From: a virus | Reading direction: 5' to 3' (one strand) | DNA: 23,690 nt | Virus record (IMG/VR): IMGVR_UViG_3300007511_000154 | Span: 1 to 23,690 of that record | In this document: piece by piece, positions 1-5,743 of the stretch | How the letters are laid out: each line of letters opens with the position of its first letter | How positions within the stretch are numbered: position 1 is the first letter of the stretch | Translations under genes and position numbers: made by a program | The notes under the pieces: generated by a model | What the model was told of the DNA's origin: nothing | Database searches by the model: none | The model's input: only the letters and a program-made list of their open reading frames with translations

Positions 1-38
1 TCGTTCGCGACGACTGCTTTCGGTCCGACCGTCCTCAC
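1..38 (-). CDS. Possible start of a further gene in the leftward operon (partial)
   Basis: Reading leftward, a GTG codon at 38-36 opens a frame that stays open to the window edge for about 12 codons (MRTVGPKAVVAN). It begins just downstream of the stop of the SbcC-like ATPase, at tight operon spacing. No convincing ribosome binding site precedes it, and the fragment is too short to assign a function. In phages an ATPase of this type is often followed by a nuclease or recombination gene, but nothing visible here shows that. Confidence 0.25.
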   Translation of the reverse strand, partial: MRTVGPKAVVAN

Positions 39-46
39 AAAACGCT

Positions 47-1408
47 TTAATCGCTCTTGTTTACACTTCTAACCGCTCCGTCTTCGATTATTACGCCGAC
101 TCGATCGCTTGATCCAACGACCTCGATCCAGACTTGGAAGTCCGCCGCCTTGGCGAGGTCGACGATGAGGGCGAGATTATCGTCGTCGAGGAGCGATCCG
201 TTGGCGATCCGGAATACCCGGAGCTTTGGGTTAAGCGCCATCGCGACCGCAACCGATACGCGGATACGTTCAGAGTCGGAGAGGGCGTCGAACGCCCGAC
301 CGTTGTAAAGGACTCCCTCGTCCGGGTCGTATCCCATACCCTCGATCGGGTAAGTCGCGTCGGCGATAGTCTGGCGATATTGATTATCTAACGCGCCGAT
401 CCGTTGCGTATGTCCGTCGGAGATGTTTTGACCGTTGCTAAGATCCGCCTCAAGATCGCCACGTCGAACCATTAGATCGAACTGTTCGTTCCACTCCGTT
501 GCCTCGTTCACCTCTTGAACCGTATTGCCAAGCTCCGGACGCTTACCGAGTTCGTCGTCGAGATCGAATTTCGCCGATTCGATGAGGGTCATTAATTGAT
601 TGAACGACTCGACGACGTCGTCGAAGATCCTAGCGTCGATCTTTAAGCCGAGGCCCGAATGGTCGGTCCAGTCGCGTTGCGCTTGTTTAACGTCGCGGAT
701 ATGCTCGTTGAGAGTTCGGTTGATCCCCGATAGGCGTAACCGTTCGTCGCCGTACTTGTCTATTTGCTTTTGAGCCTCGCTTTGTTTCTGGAGGAGTTCG
801 GTAAGGTCGACCGGTTCGACCGTCGCCTCCGCCTCTTCGCGTTCTTTAACCTCTGCGAGGAACTCTGGATCGTTCGATTCGAGGTTGTCGATAATTGACT
901 TTGTATCGGAGACGATTCGGTTCGACTCGGTCCGGGCGGCGTACACTTCATCTCGTTCGCTCTTGATCCCAACGAGGATATCTTCGATCCCAAGCAACTC
1001 GGTAAGCGTTTTGTTCCGTCGGTCCGAGGGCATTGAAGCGAACTCGAGCGGGTCCATCGTAACCGCGCCGACCAAGCCGTCGATTAACTGTTGAGGCGAG
1101 GCGTACTTCGCTTTTCCGTCGCCGTTCCAGACTTCGAGGTACGTGTCTTTCTCGGTCCAGGTTCGCTCGACGATTAGCTCGACCTCGTCGTCGCCGATCC
1201 AGACTTTTACCCGAGCCTTTGTCTCGCCCTCGCGGATCGGTCGTTTCGGGATCTTCTTTTTACCACTGAACGCCCAAAACAAACCATCCAATAGGCTCGA
1301 CTTACCCGCGCCGTTCTTACCAGACACGACGACCAGGTTCCGCTCCGGGTCCAGCTCGACCGCTTGGAGGCGCTTCACGTTCTCCGCTTCTAACCTGAGT
1401 ACTCTCAT
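47..1408 (-). CDS. Rad50/SbcC-like AAA ATPase (phage SMC-type)
   Basis: A 453-aa protein, probably a cytoplasmic ATPase acting in DNA end processing, recombination or replication. The Walker A motif GKNGAGKSS lies at about residues 30-38 behind a typical SMC/Rad50 N-terminus (RLEAENVKRL). A charged, probably coiled-coil region spans about 150-340. Near the C-terminus ALSDSERIRVSVAVAMALNP sits where the ABC signature is expected, followed by a Walker B-like strand ending in LLDDDN. It is much shorter than cellular Rad50/SbcC, has no zinc hook (CxxC) and fits the compact phage members of this group. The ATG follows the upstream stop within the string TAACATG, with a GGGACGG Shine-Dalgarno-like sequence, so it is probably translationally coupled to the helicase loader. 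The nuclease partner is not in the window. The family is clear; the exact role is inferred. Confidence 0.8.
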   Translation of the reverse strand: MRVLRLEAENVKRLQAVELDPERNLVVVSGKNGAGKSSLLDGLFWAFSGKKKIPKRPIREGETKARVKVWIGDDEVELIVERTWTEKDTYLEVWNGDGKAKYASPQQLIDGLVGAVTMDPLEFASMPSDRRNKTLTELLGIEDILVGIKSERDEVYAARTESNRIVSDTKSIIDNLESNDPEFLAEVKEREEAEATVEPVDLTELLQKQSEAQKQIDKYGDERLRLSGINRTLNEHIRDVKQAQRDWTDHSGLGLKIDARIFDDVVESFNQLMTLIESAKFDLDDELGKRPELGNTVQEVNEATEWNEQFDLMVRRGDLEADLSNGQNISDGHTQRIGALDNQYRQTIADATYPIEGMGYDPDEGVLYNGRAFDALSDSERIRVSVAVAMALNPKLRVFRIANGSLLDDDNLALIVDLAKAADFQVWIEVVGSSDRVGVIIEDGAVRSVNKSD

Positions 1409-1409
1409 G

Positions 1410-2144
1410 TTACCGTCCCTTCAGCTCGTTAGATCTTCTCTCTTTGCGATATGACTCACCGGCGAACGCGATAATCCGACCGTCGAATAAGCGATCGGTA
1501 AACGCTCGTGTCCCGGTCAATTCTTGTTCTTTGTTTCCCAACTGTTCCGGGTCAAGGTTGGATATAAATACGACGAACGATTCGGGGAACGACCGCAACG
1601 ATTCGAGTCTTTGTAACCAGTATTCAAAACCCCAAGCGGTCGGAGTCCGTCCGGTCTCGTCGACGAATAAAGGTTTAGGCCAAAAGTACGGGACGGTCCG
1701 GACCCGTTGGTCAACACCCTCCCCGATTGTCTCTTGGTACTGGCGGAATTGCCCGCCGTATTGCATCGCGAACCGGTCGGCGTCGTATTGGCTCATCGGA
1801 TGAGATCGCTCCGACGCGAACTTGTTATTCCTTATCACTTGGTCCCGGACGACCCGATCGACAACCCGGACGATCGACCGAGTAAAGAGATCTCGCTTCA
1901 TTGTTTCGGCGACAACAATCCCGGAGGCGAGGGATTTGCCGACGCCGTTTGGACCGAACCAGTATTGCAACCGGTCCCGCGACTGGATCGTTCGCTCGCC
2001 CGAAAGAATCCCTCTCCATTCGTCCCAAAAGTCTCGATCCCATTGTCCTCGATATTCCCAACCGTCGAACCCGTTCGCCGCTTGTAACGCGACGTCAGTT
2101 GTAAACCTCATCTCTGCTAACTTCTCGGCGATCCGTCTATCCAT
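1410..2144 (-). CDS. DnaC/IstB-like helicase loader ATPase
   Basis: A 244-aa AAA+ ATPase, probably loading the host replicative helicase at the phage origin (the role of lambda P or DnaC). Walker A GPNGVGKS is at about residues 64-71, the Walker B strand PLFVDETG at about 158-165, and a sensor-1 region with Asn (FVVFISNLDPEQL) at about 190-202. RAFTDRLFDGRIIAFAGESYR at about 213-233 resembles the arginine-finger segment that closes DnaC-type domains (EL.R..DR in cellular relatives). The start overlaps the end of the upstream initiator by 8 nt (ATGGATAG), a strong sign of coupled expression. Order on the transcript is initiator, loader, SbcC-like ATPase. IstB-type transposition helpers share this fold, but no transposase is nearby, so a replication role is more likely. 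Confidence 0.78.
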   Translation of the reverse strand: MDRRIAEKLAEMRFTTDVALQAANGFDGWEYRGQWDRDFWDEWRGILSGERTIQSRDRLQYWFGPNGVGKSLASGIVVAETMKRDLFTRSIVRVVDRVVRDQVIRNNKFASERSHPMSQYDADRFAMQYGGQFRQYQETIGEGVDQRVRTVPYFWPKPLFVDETGRTPTAWGFEYWLQRLESLRSFPESFVVFISNLDPEQLGNKEQELTGTRAFTDRLFDGRIIAFAGESYRKERRSNELKGR

Positions 2145-2925
2145 TCCACTCGCCTCCCTCGCTAACGTCTCTCAGCTCGTTTGCACGTTGGGCGGTTTGC
2201 ATATCCGCCTCAATCTCTTTCCATCGCTCGGCGCGACCGAACAGGTTCGTAACCTTGTAAGGATAATCGGTCGTCGCGAGGTCGGTCCTAATATAGAACC
2301 GAACCGCCCGTTCGATTTGTTCCGGATCTTCGCCTCGGACGATCGTGTTTTGGAGACTCCGTATCGCCCGGTCCCGGACTTCTTTCGTCGAGTACTTCGG
2401 AGGCCAAGTCGGGCGACTCTGGAGATAGAGGTCGACGAGATACTTTGCAATCCTAACAGCTCGACCCGGAGAGGTTTTGTTAGTTGTATCTTTCTCTCTG
2501 TTTGTTTCTGATCCATGAGGCGTTGACGCCTCATCCGATGAGCCGTTGTCGCCTCTTCCGGGTTCCTGTTGAGGCGTTCGCGCCTCTTCATGTTGAGGCG
2601 TTGGCGCCTCATCCGGGGCGTTATGAAAGGGGAGAGAGTATCGGGAGGCTTTGCCGGTCCGTTCCGTTGTAACCAGTCCGGCGCGGTTCAGTCGGGCGAG
2701 AGCTTTGTTAACGACTCCCCGGTCGACCGGTTGTTTCTGATCTTCGGCGAGCTGTTGGGCGAGGGTTGTTTGCTTGACGCGGATCAATCCATTCGCGCCC
2801 GCGTGTTCTTTCAATATCAGATAGAGGACGATCGCGGTTCCGTCCCGTCGAACCCGGACGAGCTCGCGAGTTTCACGTCTCGACAACATCTCGAACCGGG
2901 TTTGCTTTTGGTCCTCGGTGTTCAT
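2137..2925 (-). CDS. Lambda O-like replication initiator carrying internal iterons
   Basis: A 262-aa protein with three parts. Residues about 25-100 form a winged helix-turn-helix (TTLAQQLAEDQ, GVVNKALARLNRAGLVTTER, then a wing SRYSLP). Residues about 101-153 are a polar, low-complexity linker with repeats of the form EAxTPQ/H. Residues about 154-262 form a helical C-terminal domain likely to contact the helicase loader. The linker DNA holds four palindromic 20-mers and an AT-rich tract, the arrangement seen in the lambda O gene, whose linker encodes ori. The next gene is a DnaC-like loader overlapping by 8 nt, matching the lambda O-P order. The ATG at 2925 has only a weak ribosome binding site (AGATAGAAACT). 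Sequence similarity to lambda O itself is not claimed; the assignment rests on architecture and context. Confidence 0.72.
   Translation of the reverse strand: MNTEDQKQTRFEMLSRRETRELVRVRRDGTAIVLYLILKEHAGANGLIRVKQTTLAQQLAEDQKQPVDRGVVNKALARLNRAGLVTTERTGKASRYSLPFHNAPDEAPTPQHEEARTPQQEPGRGDNGSSDEASTPHGSETNREKDTTNKTSPGRAVRIAKYLVDLYLQSRPTWPPKYSTKEVRDRAIRSLQNTIVRGEDPEQIERAVRFYIRTDLATTDYPYKVTNLFGRAERWKEIEADMQTAQRANELRDVSEGGEWNG
2473..2514. other. AT-rich, pyrimidine-rich tract beside the iterons (candidate unwinding element)
   Basis: About 40 bp rich in T on the plus strand (TTTTGTTAGTTGTATC then TTTCTCTCTGTTTGTTTC) directly abut iteron 1. Flanking DNA is clearly richer in GC. In coding terms it specifies a polar segment (TNREKDTTNKT). 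In lambda ori an AT-rich tract lies next to the O-binding iterons and is where strands open; position and composition here match that plan. This is inference from layout. Confidence 0.5.
2515..2612. repeat. Four palindromic 20-bp iterons (candidate replication origin)
   Basis: Four copies of a near-palindrome lie at 2515-2534 (ATGAGGCGTTGACGCCTCAT), 2538-2557 (ATGAGCCGTTGTCGCCTCTT), 2569-2588 (TTGAGGCGTTCGCGCCTCTT) and 2593-2612 (TTGAGGCGTTGGCGCCTCAT). Starts are 23, 31 and 24 nt apart. Copies 1, 3 and 4 sit in the same codon phase and encode EA(S/R/P)TP repeats. Copy 2 sits in a different phase and encodes RGDNGSS, so its conservation is at the DNA level. They lie in the linker of the initiator gene and probably bind its product. 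Two more copies occur at 5120-5162. Confidence 0.85.
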
Positions 2926-3008
2926 AGTTTCTATCTGTCTCGTCTCATCGCGTTTTCGTGAAGGGACTCAGCTCGCGCCGCCTCGGTTCGTCACCGGGGC
3001 GGTACTTG

Positions 3009-3203
3009 TTACGGATCAACCTCTTTCCTCTCCCGATCATAAGCCTCGATCAGTTTGCGGCGGTTATCGCCTTGCGGCGTTGACTTGCCCGCTCTCCATC
3101 GCCGGACCGTTTGGACGTGGACGTCCGCAACGTCCGCTAGGTCGGCGGCGTGAGGGTATCGTTCGCCCAATCGCTCGAGCGCCTCTTCATATTTCGGTTG
3201 CAA
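3009..3203 (-). CDS. Small helix-turn-helix regulator
   Basis: A 64-aa protein whose residues about 19-40 (AADLADVADVHVQTVRRWRAGK) read as a compact helix-turn-helix, followed by a basic/acidic helix. It is probably a Cro- or repressor-type DNA-binding protein controlling the divergent promoter region directly upstream. I chose the TTG at 3203 because GAGGAGGAC lies a few bases upstream. An in-frame ATG at 3242 would add 13 residues (MLTFCIVRHRGGH) but has no ribosome binding site and runs through the promoter/operator region. It is first in the leftward replication operon, with an 83-nt gap before the initiator. Full-length CI-type repressors are longer, so Cro-like is the better analogy. 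Confidence 0.65.
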   Translation of the reverse strand: MQPKYEEALERLGERYPHAADLADVADVHVQTVRRWRAGKSTPQGDNRRKLIEAYDRERKEVDP

Positions 3204-3227
3204 ATGTCCTCCTCGATGGCGTACTAT
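3198..3227 (+). promoter_or_regulatory. Candidate sigma70-type promoter for the rightward genes
   Basis: TTGCAA at 3198-3203 and TACTAT at 3222-3227 are separated by 18 bp and each match 4 of 6 consensus bases. Transcription would begin near 3234, just at the dyad 3235-3252. The region is the only divergent intergenic space between the leftward and rightward gene blocks, which supports a promoter here. The -35 hexamer coincides with the TTG start region of the leftward HTH gene. Confidence 0.45.
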
Positions 3228-3234
3228 GCAAAAC

Positions 3235-3252
3235 GTGAGCAAACTAACTCAC
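3235..3252. promoter_or_regulatory. Dyad-symmetric candidate operator
   Basis: GTGAGCAAACTAACTCAC has 5-bp inverted half sites (GTGAG / CTCAC) with an 8-bp centre. It sits at the predicted transcription start of the rightward promoter and upstream of the leftward HTH gene, where a small HTH regulator would be expected to bind. Only one copy was noticed. Confidence 0.4.
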
Positions 3253-3264
3253 AAAAGCGGATCA

Positions 3265-3289
3265 AACAACCCGGAGGGAGTAGGTTGTT
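3265..3289 (+). promoter_or_regulatory. 5' leader hairpin presenting a Shine-Dalgarno-like loop
   Basis: AACAACC (3265-3271) and GGTTGTT (3283-3289) form a perfect 7-bp stem around an 11-nt loop containing GGAGGGAG. The right arm covers an in-frame TTG at 3285, 24 nt upstream of the ATG at 3309 that has its own GGAGGAC site. The hairpin could tune initiation at the first rightward gene, or be a DNA dyad bound by a regulator. Confidence 0.35.
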
Positions 3290-3308
3290 GTCCAACGAGG
3301 AGGACGAG

Positions 3309-3701
3309 ATGAGACAAGTAACCGGAGTATCGGCGAAGATTCTCCGCCTTTTTTACGAGGATCATTTGGACGAATCGTTCCAAGGCTGGATCTCGGAGAA
3401 CAAGATCCGGGAACGACTGAAACCCAAGTTCGAGTCTCCCGGCGCGGACGCCGGAGCGACCGAAGCGACCGAAGCGAAACGACTGTTCGACCAATGGGAG
3501 AAAGCAATGCTCCGGGATCAACGCGAGATCCCCGGCGCGTTGACCCGACTCGCCAAGCCGTCGGGCGCGGGAGGACACAACCCGCCGCTCCTAATGAAAG
3601 GGACGAACAGCTCGATCGGACATTACGACGGCGTCGCATTAACGCCAGAGGGCAAGGTCGCAATCGAGAAGCTCTTCGGAGGCGACGATGGAGCCGATTA
3701 A
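3309..3701 (+). CDS. Hypothetical protein, possible winged-helix, first rightward gene
   Basis: A 130-aa protein I do not recognise. The ATG at 3309 is chosen because GGAGGAC (3298-3304) lies at good spacing. An in-frame TTG at 3285 after GGAGGGAG is an alternative and would add 8 residues. The N-terminal half is helical and charged (LRLFYEDHLDESFQGWISEN). The C-terminus ends VALTPEGKVAIEKLF, and LTPxGxxxxxxL is typical of the wing and last helix of MarR/PadR-like winged helices, so DNA binding is possible. It overlaps the next gene by 14 nt. As the first gene of the rightward transcript it may be an early regulator, but that is inference. Confidence 0.65.
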   Translation: MRQVTGVSAKILRLFYEDHLDESFQGWISENKIRERLKPKFESPGADAGATEATEAKRLFDQWEKAMLRDQREIPGALTRLAKPSGAGGHNPPLLMKGTNSSIGHYDGVALTPEGKVAIEKLFGGDDGAD

Positions 3702-4152
3702 ACTTACCCGAGCCCAAGACGCCGCCCTCCTCACGATATGGCTCGACCAAATGTTCGCGAACGGGATTGGCGGTTCTCGTCGGCGGGTTTGCCCCGGAGT
3801 ACAGTATTACAAATATCGTTATTGGTTCCATCTCTACGGGATAAGGCGAGACGTAATCGGTCGATTGATCTCCGCCGGTATCCTCCAAGAGGGACGGATG
3901 AAAGTCGAAACGCTTTCCGGGTCGGTCGCGGGTCAACAGTCGTTCCAGACTTACCGCGACGAGAATCCCGCCTATTCATTCACTCCCGATGGAGACAAGT
4001 TTGTCCGATTGCAAATCCCGCGATGGATACGGGAGGGACGGATGAGCCAATACGACGCCGACGTCGGGTCGAATCTTGATTACAAGGAAAACGGAGGGAG
4101 TCGAAATGGCGAGCGAGCTGGAGTCGTATTACGTCAACGGTCGCGAGTATAA
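3688..4152 (+). CDS. Hypothetical protein, possible winged-helix
   Basis: A 154-aa protein of unknown function. The ATG at 3688 is preceded by GGAGGCGACG and overlaps the upstream gene by 14 nt. The middle is rich in aromatic and basic residues (VQYYKYRYWFHLYGIRRD), followed by a helix (VIGRLISAGILQEGR). AYSFTPDGDKFVRLQ echoes the TPEGK wing-like end of the neighbouring 130-aa protein, so the two may share a winged-helix fold. The C-terminal 15 codons overlap the following esterase gene by 47 nt, and that tail (GERAGVVLRQRSRV) is basic and may not be functionally constrained. Confidence 0.6.
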   Translation: MEPIKLTRAQDAALLTIWLDQMFANGIGGSRRRVCPGVQYYKYRYWFHLYGIRRDVIGRLISAGILQEGRMKVETLSGSVAGQQSFQTYRDENPAYSFTPDGDKFVRLQIPRWIREGRMSQYDADVGSNLDYKENGGSRNGERAGVVLRQRSRV

Positions 4153-5011
4153 GAGATACGTCCCGACCAATAGATCGGGGATCGTTTGCGTCGGGTTACA
4201 CGGGACCGACGGGACCGCCGAGGGATTCTTTGGTTCGGCGCAACTCCGAGAGATAGCGGACTCGACCGGATGGACTATCGTTTTACCGTTTGATCCGAGC
4301 GGCAAATGGTCGAAGAGCGATCTCCCGTATATCCATGAGGCGGCGCAACAAGAGGCGAACGGACCAATCGTCGTTTGCGGTCACTCCGCCGGTTCCGGGA
4401 TGGCGGTTCGTCTAGCATACGATTACAACGGTTATTATTGTGCGATTTGTTGCGTCCATTCTGGACTCCCGACCGGACTTGTTAATCGGTTCGATCCGGA
4501 CCAATACGAACACCCGATCAATATGCTCAAGATTTGCTCGGTTCACGACAAGCTCGACAATCACGACGACGGGTTACACTTCGCCCGGTTAGTCGCTTGG
4601 GCAAACGGACACGATCCAAAGCTCCCTCGGCGGAGTGGTCACGCCTCGCCAAAGGTCGAGGAGTTCAATTGGTTCAACGGCGTACCGGGCGGCGTTAACG
4701 AGGTCGGGTTCGTGTCGCTACACTGGCAACGGGACGGAGGAGTCCATACTTGGCCTCTCAAGTCGAAAGGTTCCGGGTACGACATAACGCGAGAGATGAT
4801 CGACTTTTTCTTACGCCATTTGAGCGGATCAGTCGCACCCGACGAACCGACGTTCACTATCCGAGCCGACGACCGATTCGGACCGGCGATTGTCCGGGAG
4901 TACGCCGACCGGGTCGAACGCTTCTATCCCGGCGCGAAACAAACGATCGCCGACGCGAGAGAACAGGCTAATAAAATGACGCTTTGGCAAGAGAAACACG
5001 AGACCGAATAA
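4106..5011 (+). CDS. Alpha/beta-hydrolase esterase (PHB depolymerase/LpqC-like)
   Basis: A 301-aa serine hydrolase. The oxyanion-hole motif LHGTDGT is at 31-37 and the nucleophile elbow GHSAG at 92-96 puts the catalytic Ser at 94. Asp151 in ICSVHDKLDNH matches the position of the acid in the HGTADP motif of LpqC-type esterases. His214 in GGVHTWP matches their GGHTWP motif. All triad positions are present. There is no signal peptide or membrane segment. The ATG at 4106 (site GGAGGGAG) is preferred over one at 4076. A C-terminal region of about 60 residues beyond the catalytic fold is charged and helical. The gene lies between regulatory and packaging genes, where lysis genes often sit. The substrate is unknown: cell-envelope ester, polyester or a small molecule are all possible. 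Confidence 0.78.
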   Translation: MASELESYYVNGREYKRYVPTNRSGIVCVGLHGTDGTAEGFFGSAQLREIADSTGWTIVLPFDPSGKWSKSDLPYIHEAAQQEANGPIVVCGHSAGSGMAVRLAYDYNGYYCAICCVHSGLPTGLVNRFDPDQYEHPINMLKICSVHDKLDNHDDGLHFARLVAWANGHDPKLPRRSGHASPKVEEFNWFNGVPGGVNEVGFVSLHWQRDGGVHTWPLKSKGSGYDITREMIDFFLRHLSGSVAPDEPTFTIRADDRFGPAIVREYADRVERFYPGAKQTIADAREQANKMTLWQEKHETE

Positions 5012-5030
5012 CGGGCAAGGAGACGAGACG

Positions 5031-5111
5031 ATGGCATTACTACCAACAGGAACGCCGAGCGATCGCGCCGAGTTCGGAATCCCGTTCAACACCCTCCGGG
5101 CGGGAGATTAA
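5031..5111 (+). CDS. Very small ORF (26 aa) after the esterase gene
   Basis: An ATG with the site AAGGAGACGAG opens a 26-codon frame (MALLPTGTPSDRAEFGIPFN, then TLRAGD) ending in TAA, 9 bases before the second iteron pair. The ribosome binding site and the position 19 nt after the esterase stop are in keeping with a real small gene. The motif-free sequence gives no function. It could be a remnant or a leader. Confidence 0.4.
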   Translation: MALLPTGTPSDRAEFGIPFNTLRAGD

Positions 5112-5119
5112 GGTTTGAG

Positions 5120-5162
5120 ATGAGGCGTTAACGTCTCATCGGATGAGGCGTCAACAGCTCAA
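5120..5162. repeat. Second iteron pair, intergenic
   Basis: Copies at 5120-5139 (ATGAGGCGTTAACGTCTCAT) and 5143-5162 (ATGAGGCGTCAACAGCTCAA) match the iterons of the initiator gene. The first is almost a perfect palindrome centred on GTTAAC; the second is degenerate in its right arm. Their 3-nt spacing (CGG between CTCAT and ATGAG) mirrors the CCG between copies 1 and 2 at 2535-2537. The site is non-coding, between a small ORF and the zinc-ribbon gene, so conservation cannot be due to protein sequence. Likely a second binding site for the initiator: an operator, an accessory origin or a handcuffing site. Confidence 0.75.
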
Positions 5163-5186
5163 CAGTTAGCGACAAGAGGTTAGCGA

Positions 5187-5429
5187 GTGATCCAAGAGCA
5201 ACTCCATCACAAGAACAGTCGCGACAACGATAAGCTCTTTACGATCAATTGCGATTTGTGTCGACGGCGGACCGTCCAGATCGGACCCGATCGAAAGACG
5301 ATCGACCGGGCGATGAGGGCGCTCGGATGGATGTTACAAAAGAACGGCGACGGTTGTCGTTGTACCCGTTGCCGAAAGAAACGAGGCGTCCCTTGGGGCG
5401 CGTGGAGAAAACGTTGTAACGAGTGCTAA
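5187..5429 (+). CDS. Small zinc-ribbon protein
   Basis: An 80-aa protein starting at GTG (5187) after AAGAGG. Cysteines form CxxC at 22-25, then C57-x-C59-xx-C62, and a C-terminal CNEC at 77-80. The first two clusters are spaced as in a zinc ribbon, and the domain between them (DRAMRALGWM) is helical. It is basic and probably nucleic-acid binding. The GTG lies 25 bp downstream of the second iteron pair, so iteron occupancy could affect its transcription. Proteins of this type are common in phage early or pre-packaging regions, but their role is unknown. Confidence 0.65.
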   Translation: MIQEQLHHKNSRDNDKLFTINCDLCRRRTVQIGPDRKTIDRAMRALGWMLQKNGDGCRCTRCRKKRGVPWGAWRKRCNEC

Positions 5430-5521
5430 CAGGAGGGCGGGGCGACGAGTGCGATGAGGGTTCGCAGTCGGGGAGCGTCTTAGGACGTGTCGTCCCGCAC
5501 TTTACAAACTGGAGAGATCGG

Positions 5522-5743
5522 ATGGATTACCGAGCGTTAACAGAGATTAAAAACGAGATCCGGATTGAACGGGAGCGGAACAATCGACTCTTGAAGTACC
5601 TCGCCGCGATTTGCACAAAAGCCAATATCCCGAAGATCGAGGAATACCTCGGCGCGGACTTGGACCAATTAGTCGACAAGACGCTCGACCCGCGACCAAA
5701 GCCGGAGGACGATCAGGAGACGAGCTCGGATGGCAAAGAATAA
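5522..5743 (+). CDS. Small acidic-tailed protein upstream of the terminase genes
   Basis: A 73-aa protein from ATG 5522, preceded by GGAG seven bases upstream. The frame extends upstream to a GTG at 5423, but that extension (LTGGRGDECDEGSQ) looks non-coding and lacks a good ribosome site. The N-terminal half is helical with a coiled-coil pattern (IKNEIRIERERNNRLLKYLA) and the C-terminal half is acidic and probably disordered. It overlaps the next gene by 14 nt. Small genes in this position occur in many Mu-like phages; I do not recognise a family. Confidence 0.6.
   Translation: MDYRALTEIKNEIRIERERNNRLLKYLAAICTKANIPKIEEYLGADLDQLVDKTLDPRPKPEDDQETSSDGKE

Noticed and set aside
1822-2511. Plus-strand 229-codon frame opposite the helicase loader and initiator
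   Set aside because: It crosses two well-supported minus-strand genes, is Arg/Ser/Pro-rich and has no recognisable domain.
2515-2612. CRISPR array interpretation of the repeats
   Set aside because: Units are palindromic, spacers are only 3-11 nt and the repeats lie inside a coding sequence, which fits iterons rather than CRISPR.
2918-3238. Plus-strand 106-codon frame across the HTH gene
   Set aside because: It lies opposite the HTH coding region, and its sequence shows no motif or ribosome site.
5423-5521. N-terminal extension of the 73-aa gene to GTG 5423
   Set aside because: The extension has no ribosome site and unlike composition; ATG 5522 with GGAG is better.
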